A stretch of DNA of 19,110 nucleotides from Bacteroidales bacterium UBA2295 (GTDB lineage Bacteria; Bacteroidota; Bacteroidia; Bacteroidales; Tenuifilaceae), in the NCBI GenBank assembly GCA_002345825.1, contig DDWD01000114.1, positions 1 through 19,110 of the forward strand. Direction: 5' to 3'. The first letter of the stretch is position 1. Each line of letters begins with the position of its first letter. Shown piece after piece: positions 14,505 to 19,110 of the stretch. The position numbers and the translations under genes were made by a program. Below the pieces are notes generated by a model, which was not told the origin of the DNA, made no database searches, and saw nothing but the letters and a program-made list of their open reading frames with translations.

Positions 14505-16661
14505 CTATAGTGCGATGGCGCATCCGTACGAGACAAGGAATTGAGGATGAATAGAGTGGGGTACTTGTACTAGTTCAAACCCCTTTTCCTTAAATACTGC
14601 CCTTAGCGTTTTATGGTTTGCCAACCCCCCTGTTAGTATAACCCTACCACCGCTTTGGTCCTCAACTGGGAGAAGTTTTATGGCTTGCGTTGCCAGGTAC
14701 TGATATACTCCCCGAAGGATAACTTTTCGCCTTTCTGGATCGGCCTGAACGAGAGCCGAAATAACATTGGTAACTGCAAAAATACCACAGGTGGTGTTAA
14801 TCAGCTCGGCGCTGTCTGCATGTAGCGCTAGATCATCAAGTTTTTGAAATGTCATTTCTGGAATAGACTCTTGCCACCTGTCGAGAATTTGGGCGAGGAC
14901 CATGCCCGTTCCTGCCCCACAGCTTTTATTTGTGTTTATCCAAGGATTCGATGAGTCACCATCGAACTTTACAATTTTCACATCCTGTGTTCCGATATCA
15001 ATCACAACTAGGTTTCTTTTATCTTTAAATAGGTGTCTAATTGCCTTTATCAGTGCGCTAATCTCAGTGATTTGAGCACTTGAAATATCTCCAAAGTTTG
15101 GATTGTCACTACCCACACCCGTAATTGCCAATTGATAGTCGTTGCTGTTACCCACCTCTTTTTTTACTAAATCTAAAATTGAGGTATAATCTATTCCCGA
15201 GTTAAATACGCTAAATTTAACGACCCTAGCGTTAGCATCAACTATGGAATACTTGCTAAATCCACTTCCAAAATCGACTCCCACACGCCATGTAGCAGTA
15301 CTTTTGCCATTTATGCCATTGTCAACCACATCCATCTTGTTATCCAATTGCGGTAAGTGAAGCTCCTCATTAAGGTTGGTAAGAAAAGTGCCCAGCCTAA
15401 TTCCAGCGGGGCCAGGAGGTACACCAAGGATACAGTCTCCATTCAATGAAATTACCTTAAGTCCTCTCTCAGCTGCTGTTTTCTCAACCTCGTGGAGCCT
15501 TGGCGCTAACATTTGGCATTGCTCATGCGAATAAATAACCAAACCTTTTGATCCTCTCTTTAATGCATCGGACATATATTGCTCGGTCTCACTTTTCACA
15601 TTGCCTCCCCGCATCGGCGTGTTTACAAGGTTTTTTGCAATATTATAGAAAAGGTCCTCATAGCTAACCTCATTTATTAGCTCTGGATCCAATAGTTTTT
15701 GATTTCCTAGGTAGTTTGCACCCTCAAAGGTCGTATACGCTTTATGGTTAATCATTTTCTTATATAGGCCTGTTCTACCGTACTCTATTAAGCTAAATAT
15801 GGCAATGGGGGTTCCACTTGTGCATTGGGTTCTCCATGGCTCATCTCGAATAAGGTTAATCAGATCCTCCTTTAGCTTCTTGCAAATTCGAATCCCCGAT
15901 TCGTCGCCCCAAAGTGCCGAGAATAGAAAGTGCCAATGCAATGGCTCAAATCCTAGGTTTAGAGGAGCGTATTTATTCCTCAATTCGCAAATGTCTAGAA
16001 ATAGCCTCTTTGCAATGGTTGAGTTGTACATCGCTTTTCTAAGGTTTTCCTCTCCCTGCTTGCTGTTTATCCCATTTATTTCGCACATCGATTTGTAGGT
16101 ATCTGCAAGTTGAACAGCCAGATTTTTTGCTCCAACCTTCGATCGATGGGTAGGAATATCTAGGTGCAAATGCTTTATATTAAAGTCGTTTGCCAACTCT
16201 TCAAATACGTAACTAACAGCTTCGCAATAGGCTGATGAGCTGAGTATTACCTGAGGTGGTGGAAGTATGCCTTCCAGATAAGCTCCTTTTAATGCATTCA
16301 AAAAGCTACACCTCGGTGTTGGGTTACTTCCCCTATTGGTAATATCGATAATTTTTGAGTGAGAAGCAATAAGGCTAGCATACATTTCCCAGTTAAAGGG
16401 GTAGTAATTTGCAGCCCAGCATAGTTCTGGCGGGGTAATTAATGATATGGCTGCAACCCTAGTGTCGGGCTTATAGGCAAGCCTCACAAGGTAAGCTCTT
16501 CGGGCAGCCAAACTTTTTGTCGCATCTAGAATTACTGGCGACGATGAGGTAAGAGTTTCGCCCTGCTGACCAGAGTCATTGTAGAAATTTCGAAGCTTAG
16601 CAAAGGCCGATTCTCTTTGCGACGAAATTAAAGGCTTTGAATTTGTTTCAAAAAGGCTCAT
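14505..16661 (-). CDS. 2-hydroxyacyl-CoA dehydratase-type protein fused to its ATP-dependent activase
   Basis: A 718-residue fusion. The N-terminal part (about 40-440) resembles the HgdB/BcrB-type dehydratase subunit, with LITPPELCWAANYYPFNWE (C81) and further Cys at 118, 146 and 410 that may hold an iron-sulfur cluster. The C-terminal part (about 458-718) is an HgdC/BadF-BcrA ATPase of the ASKHA fold: phosphate loops VGVDFGSGF (460-468) and VIDIGTQDV (553-561), bridging-cluster cysteines C581 (KSCGAGTG) and C625 (TTCGIF), and the adenosine motif ILTGG. Such activases use ATP to drive electrons to very low potential. Having both on one chain suggests a self-contained ATP-driven reductase. No CoA-transferase or second dehydratase subunit is nearby, so the substrate is unknown and need not be a hydroxyacyl-CoA. 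Copy B of the shared motif lies 88-126 bp upstream. Confidence 0.85.
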   Translation of the reverse strand: MSLFETNSKPLISSQRESAFAKLRNFYNDSGQQGETLTSSSPVILDATKSLAARRAYLVRLAYKPDTRVAAISLITPPELCWAANYYPFNWEMYASLIASHSKIIDITNRGSNPTPRCSFLNALKGAYLEGILPPPQVILSSSAYCEAVSYVFEELANDFNIKHLHLDIPTHRSKVGAKNLAVQLADTYKSMCEINGINSKQGEENLRKAMYNSTIAKRLFLDICELRNKYAPLNLGFEPLHWHFLFSALWGDESGIRICKKLKEDLINLIRDEPWRTQCTSGTPIAIFSLIEYGRTGLYKKMINHKAYTTFEGANYLGNQKLLDPELINEVSYEDLFYNIAKNLVNTPMRGGNVKSETEQYMSDALKRGSKGLVIYSHEQCQMLAPRLHEVEKTAAERGLKVISLNGDCILGVPPGPAGIRLGTFLTNLNEELHLPQLDNKMDVVDNGINGKSTATWRVGVDFGSGFSKYSIVDANARVVKFSVFNSGIDYTSILDLVKKEVGNSNDYQLAITGVGSDNPNFGDISSAQITEISALIKAIRHLFKDKRNLVVIDIGTQDVKIVKFDGDSSNPWINTNKSCGAGTGMVLAQILDRWQESIPEMTFQKLDDLALHADSAELINTTCGIFAVTNVISALVQADPERRKVILRGVYQYLATQAIKLLPVEDQSGGRVILTGGLANHKTLRAVFKEKGFELVQVPHSIHPQFLVSYGCAIAL

Positions 16662-16738
16662 AGTTAAATGATTTTGTGTTAGTTAATAAATGGGTTTGGT
16701 AAAAAGGAAAACAGGAGTCTGCTATTTTTTGCAGAAAC

Positions 16739-16752
16739 AGAGGTGTGCCTCT
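16739..16752 (-). other. small hairpin at the start of the dehydratase leader
   Basis: AGAGG and CCTCT flank a 4-nt loop, overlapping the downstream edge of motif copy B. If transcription starts just after that motif, this hairpin would lie at the very 5' end of the mRNA, a position that can stabilise transcripts. Confidence 0.35.
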
Positions 16753-16787
16753 ATACTATATGTCACAAAAGCTTGATTTGTGACAAC
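16749..16787 (-). promoter_or_regulatory. shared upstream motif, copy B (before the dehydratase fusion)
   Basis: Read on the minus strand: GTTGTCACAAAT (16787 to 16776), TTTTG, then ATATAGTATAGAG ending at 16749, with the same spacing as copy A. In this copy the core is half of a perfect inverted repeat, TGTCACAAA (16761-16769) and TTTGTGACA (16777-16785), with 7 nt between them, as expected for a dimeric regulator. It lies 88-126 bp upstream of the start at 16661. Confidence 0.65.
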
Positions 16788-16835
16788 CTTTCAAGGGGAA
16801 ATTTTTAATAAATCTTTCTTTTCTCACTTTATCCT

Positions 16836-16872
16836 TTCGTTGTCAACCTAAATGGGGTGGAATTTTGGACAT
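16836..16872 (+). promoter_or_regulatory. possible decayed fourth copy of the shared motif
   Basis: TTCGTTGTCA (16836-16845) and AAATGGGG (16850-16857) match copy A except for a 3-base insertion, and TTTTGGACATTAG further on resembles the TTTTGTGACATATAG part of copy B with small deletions. It points right, back-to-back with copy B, and has no nearby gene to drive. Probably a remnant. Confidence 0.3.
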
Positions 16873-16941
16873 TAGCCCACTACCGTTTATGCTTCTTTTT
16901 TGGCTCTACTTGCTATTTCGTTGCAGTATGCTAGAGTTGGA

Positions 16942-16973
16942 AGTTCATAGAGTTTAGAGTTCATAAAGTCTCA
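16942..16973. repeat. two-unit 16-bp tandem repeat (AGTTCATAGAGTTTAG type)
   Basis: AGTTCATAGAGTTTAG is followed at once by AGTTCATAAAGTCTCA, 12 of 16 bases alike. Short AGTTCATA-type repeats like this are seen in Bacteroidota intergenic DNA. No function apparent. Confidence 0.4.
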
Positions 16974-17213
16974 TTGCACTTCACCTTCTGGCTTCGGTGT
17001 TCTAACTCCAGTCTCAATACAGCCCACAAGTAGACTGTAGTTTTAACCTATTCAAATCTTTCACTAGTAATTAGGTCGCATCCTTTAGTTTTATACATGT
17101 TGTAACACAATCCAATTTCATCCAAAATTTATCTAAAATCCCTTTTTTGTAAAACACAGATAATCAGAATGGTAGGGATTGTTTTTGTTTTTTTTGAAAA
17201 TTCTTCAAAAAAC

Positions 17214-17252
17214 GTTGTCACAAATGTGCAATTCATAGGATAATATATGAAG
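17214..17252 (+). promoter_or_regulatory. shared upstream motif, copy C (before the second double-Gly peptide)
   Basis: GTTGTCACAAAT (17214-17225), sharing the longer word CGTTGTCACAAATG with copy A. The downstream block is weaker: ATAATATATGAAG at the expected spacing keeps only the central TAT and the A/G-rich end. It lies 96-134 bp upstream of the ATG at 17348 in the same direction. Confidence 0.55.
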
Positions 17253-17347
17253 GGGTAGCTATAATCCTTTTGCTGGGAATAGCTAAATGGCTAATTCTTC
17301 CCTTCATTCTGATTTTAATTTAAAAAAACAACTAAAACTCAATTACA

Positions 17348-17572
17348 ATGAAAAGAATGATGGTACAAAACGGACAAGAGTTAACTGGTAACCTAGCCCA
17401 ATTCTCACACCTAGCATTAACCGATCAGGAGATGGTAAAACTTTTTGGTGGCACATCGACTTCGGGTAGTAATGGAAGTACGACAACAGAAGCTAAGCCG
17501 TTGACCAGCACTTCTGATCCTGGAAGTGAAGCAAATAACGACAATCCACCACCAATAGTAAAAGAAGACTAA
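17348..17572 (+). CDS. second double-glycine leader peptide, Ser/Thr-rich core
   Basis: A 74-residue peptide. The N-terminal part LAQFSHLALTDQEMVKLFGG (16-35) is a typical Bacteroidota double-Gly leader: hydrophobic positions spaced for the C39 docking groove, an acidic-amide patch, and Gly34-Gly35. The remaining 39 residues are low complexity, with 14 Ser/Thr, four Pro and several Asn, Asp and Glu, and no Cys or aromatic residue. The core is unlike that of the first precursor, so it is probably not a graspetide with fixed rings; it may be a linear signal or export substrate. It starts an operon with a membrane TPR protein (19-bp gap) and probably a LytTR regulator, and has motif copy C upstream. 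The A-rich leader just before the ATG is normal for Bacteroidota. Export by the C39 transporter at 4745-6937 is inference. Confidence 0.7.
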   Translation: MKRMMVQNGQELTGNLAQFSHLALTDQEMVKLFGGTSTSGSNGSTTTEAKPLTSTSDPGSEANNDNPPPIVKED

Positions 17573-17591
17573 ATCAAATTATAGTATAGCT

Positions 17592-18347
17592 ATGAGAACA
17601 ACAGACTACTTAATAGAAAAGCATCTCGACTCAACCATTTCAGAGGTTGAAATGAGGATGCTAAATGAGCGAATGCTTATTAACCCATCCTTGCAAAAGG
17701 AACTTGCCTTAAGGCACGAGATAAACCAAATGGCCATTGAGGATGATATCTACCACCTGAGAGCGAAGCTAAATAAAGCCTCAGCGTTTGTTGAAGGAAA
17801 CCATGAGAATCGTTTTGTAAGCCACAGAACCAAACGCGTATTTTATGCTGCAGCCACTATTGCAGGAATTACAGTGGGGAGTTGGGCTGTATTCTCAGGA
17901 GGTGGGCAAGAACAGAATTTCGACGATATTTATCGCAAGAGTTTTATTCCCTACCCACCCGTTACGGTGTTCCGTCAGGGCAATATAACTACTCCTGATG
18001 ATGATTTTTTCTCAACCATGAGATTTTACCAAGATTCTCATTTTGCTGAAGCAGCAGCTGGTCTAGAAAAACTCCTTGAGATAAATCCTGGTTCAGCCAC
18101 CATTCAATTTTATCTGGGTATTAGCTATATGGAGCTCCAAAAGTTTAATGATTCCCATAGACTTTTTGATGAATTAATATCGGGCGATTCATTTTTTGTG
18201 GAGCAGGCCATATGGTACAAAGGCCTAATTTATATTGCGCAAGGTAATATTGATATGGCTTGCAATACCCTTGATAAACTAGCTGCGTATGAGAATCCTT
18301 ACACGTTGGAATCAGCAAGCTTAATTAAAAAGTTGAAACAAGATTAG
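17592..18347 (+). CDS. membrane TPR protein, paralogue of the one at 11412-12179
   Basis: A 251-residue protein with the same design as the 11412-12179 product: a cytoplasmic N-terminal helical segment (1-65; LINPSLQKELALRHEI, EDDIYHLRAKLN), one transmembrane helix (83-102), the conserved patch IYRKSFIPYPP (113-123) and three or so TPR-like pairs (138-250; LEKLLEINPGSATIQFYLGI). The TPR half should be periplasmic, a good position to bind an exported peptide. Unlike its paralogue it has no sigma factor beside it; instead it follows a double-Gly peptide and precedes a LytTR protein. That pairing suggests a sensor or restraint role, but no partner can be proven from sequence. Confidence 0.8.
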   Translation: MRTTDYLIEKHLDSTISEVEMRMLNERMLINPSLQKELALRHEINQMAIEDDIYHLRAKLNKASAFVEGNHENRFVSHRTKRVFYAAATIAGITVGSWAVFSGGGQEQNFDDIYRKSFIPYPPVTVFRQGNITTPDDDFFSTMRFYQDSHFAEAAAGLEKLLEINPGSATIQFYLGISYMELQKFNDSHRLFDELISGDSFFVEQAIWYKGLIYIAQGNIDMACNTLDKLAAYENPYTLESASLIKKLKQD

Positions 18348-18450
18348 TTGCAATACTTTGCGTTGAGAATCATTAACTATTTCTCAATGAAGTAGTAGAG
18401 TTATTTTATTCTTACAATTCTATTTGACCTTTGAAAACTATTATAAACAG

Positions 18451-18843
18451 ATGAAAGATACCTTTTTACATAAGGTTGCAACCAGAGAGCATAACGCTGC
18501 TCTTGCAACACTGTTCGAACGACCTTATACAATTTGCTATTTAGAGGCTGAGGATCAGGTGACTCATCTGTTCCTCGAAAACGATACCCGTTTTACTATA
18601 AATGCTAAACTAAACGAGTTGGAGGGAATACTTCCGATGAAAAAGTTCTTTTACTGTGGGAGATCCTTTATGGTTAATGTGGAAAAAGTATTTGAGTTTT
18701 GGATATCAAGTGAACCAATACTTGTTATTTCCTGTGGCCATATTATTCCTGTTCCCAAGAACGTATTGTTTCAGGTTCACACATCGTTAGTTTGCCATAG
18801 CGAGGGGTTATCGAGGAAGCCTAAAATTGTAAGACGTATATAA
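18451..18843 (+). CDS. stand-alone LytTR-family DNA-binding protein
   Basis: About 130 residues from ATG 18451; an in-frame TTG at 18424 would add nine. The body is a LytTR domain: ICYLEAEDQVTHLFLEND, then LNELEGILPMKKFFYCGRSF, NVEKVFEF and the final GHIIPVPKNVLFQV strand-helix, matching the usual C-terminal DNA-binding part of AgrA/LytR regulators. No receiver domain or membrane part is present, so control must come from a partner, expression level or binding to another protein. It lies 103 bp after the membrane TPR gene on the same strand and is followed by a strong terminator, so it is likely the last gene of the peptide operon. LytTR proteins bind direct repeats; none was convincing in the promoters here. 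Confidence 0.85.
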   Translation: MKDTFLHKVATREHNAALATLFERPYTICYLEAEDQVTHLFLENDTRFTINAKLNELEGILPMKKFFYCGRSFMVNVEKVFEFWISSEPILVISCGHIIPVPKNVLFQVHTSLVCHSEGLSRKPKIVRRI

Positions 18844-18863
18844 AAAGTGTTACTTACATTGGG

Positions 18864-18928
18864 CGTAACATCCTGCATAAACTAATTGCTGCACAGTTAA
18901 TTAGTTTATGTGGGTTGTTACGTTTTTA
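18864..18928 (+). terminator. long hairpin terminator after the LytTR gene
   Basis: Nested arms CGTAACA/TGTTACG (18864-18870, 18916-18922) and CATAAACTAATT/AATTAGTTTATG (18876-18887, 18899-18910) combine, with G-U pairs between them, into a stem of about 24 bp with one mismatch and an 11-nt loop, followed by TTTTT. It is unusually long for an intrinsic terminator. Confidence 0.8.
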
Positions 18929-19110
18929 CTATCCAAAAGCATATTCTGAATTAATATCTCGATAATTCTATATCTGTCGTACCTAATACCACACCTAAGT
19001 TGAACATTAACAGCCATTAAGTGACGGAGGTTTTAAAAAAAACACCAATTTTTAGGCTATTTGAGCGTTTTTATAATACATTTGATGGTTGTTGGGACAA
19101 ACATAATTTT

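Larger units (their letters stand above)
16662..17347. other. 686-bp divergent intergenic region with two or three promoter-like motifs
   Basis: No gene is supported. It separates the leftward dehydratase fusion from the rightward peptide operon. It contains motif copy B (minus strand, 16749-16787), a degenerate copy (16836-16872), a two-unit tandem repeat (16942-16973), the 12-mer ACAGATAATCAG (17156-17167) and motif copy C (17214-17252). The stretch 16980-17150 shows nothing I can name. Confidence 0.65.

Noticed and set aside
17214..17252. LytTR direct-repeat binding sites in the shared motif
   Set aside because: AACGTTGTC resembles one LytTR half-site, but no second repeat at about 21-bp period follows and copy A lacks the first positions.
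1..19110. tRNA or rRNA genes, CRISPR arrays, complete insertion sequences
   Set aside because: No cloverleaf, no regularly spaced repeats and no transposase or integrase reading frame were seen on either strand.

Overview
The window looks like a chromosomal stretch from a Bacteroidota bacterium, most likely an anaerobic member of the Bacteroidales. The signs are A-rich leaders in place of strong Shine-Dalgarno sites, a Bacteroidota-specific 'grasp-with-spasm' peptide-maturation cassette, CHAT/TPR proteins beside an ECF sigma factor, interspersed palindromes of the GGGCTAAAGCCC type, and a 2-hydroxyacyl-CoA dehydratase/activase fusion typical of anaerobes. The species cannot be named from the sequence.

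Layout. (1) 1-259: end of a small winged-helix regulator cut by the window edge. (2) 405-8422: a RiPP (ATP-grasp ester/amide-linked peptide) cluster. It has a structured leader region, a 73-residue double-Gly precursor, a secreted protein of unknown function, gwsG (ATP-grasp ligase), a small translationally coupled ORF, gwsS (SPASM protein without a radical-SAM cluster motif), a C39-peptidase ABC exporter and its HlyD-type adaptor. The likely flow is: precursor is cross-linked by GwsG with GwsS, the leader is cut at Gly-Gly by the C39 domain, and the product is exported through ABC plus HlyD. (3) 8423-12756: a REP-type palindrome pair, then a CHAT caspase-like protease with TPRs, convergent with an ECF sigma factor and a membrane TPR protein shaped like an anti-sigma factor. 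(4) 12757-16661: a methyl-accepting chemotaxis protein without a sensor domain, convergent across a strong shared terminator with a dehydratase/activase fusion. (5) 16662-18928: a second, unrelated double-Gly peptide (Ser/Thr-rich), a paralogue of the membrane TPR protein, and a stand-alone LytTR DNA-binding protein, closed by a long hairpin terminator.

Two links tie the right half together. The chemotaxis gene, the dehydratase fusion and the second peptide operon each carry the same 12-bp core GTTGTCACAAAT in their upstream region. In two of them the whole 39-bp block, including TAGTATAGAG at identical spacing, is conserved, which suggests a small co-regulated set. The two membrane TPR proteins are clear paralogues; one is paired with an ECF sigma factor and CHAT protease, the other with a secreted-type peptide and LytTR regulator. 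A plausible but unproven reading is a peptide-sensing circuit sharing the nearby C39 exporter.

Base composition is mosaic. The stretch from about 1.97 to 4.4 kb is clearly more AT-rich than the flanking parts of the same two genes it enters, suggesting exchange of the maturase core of the RiPP cluster.
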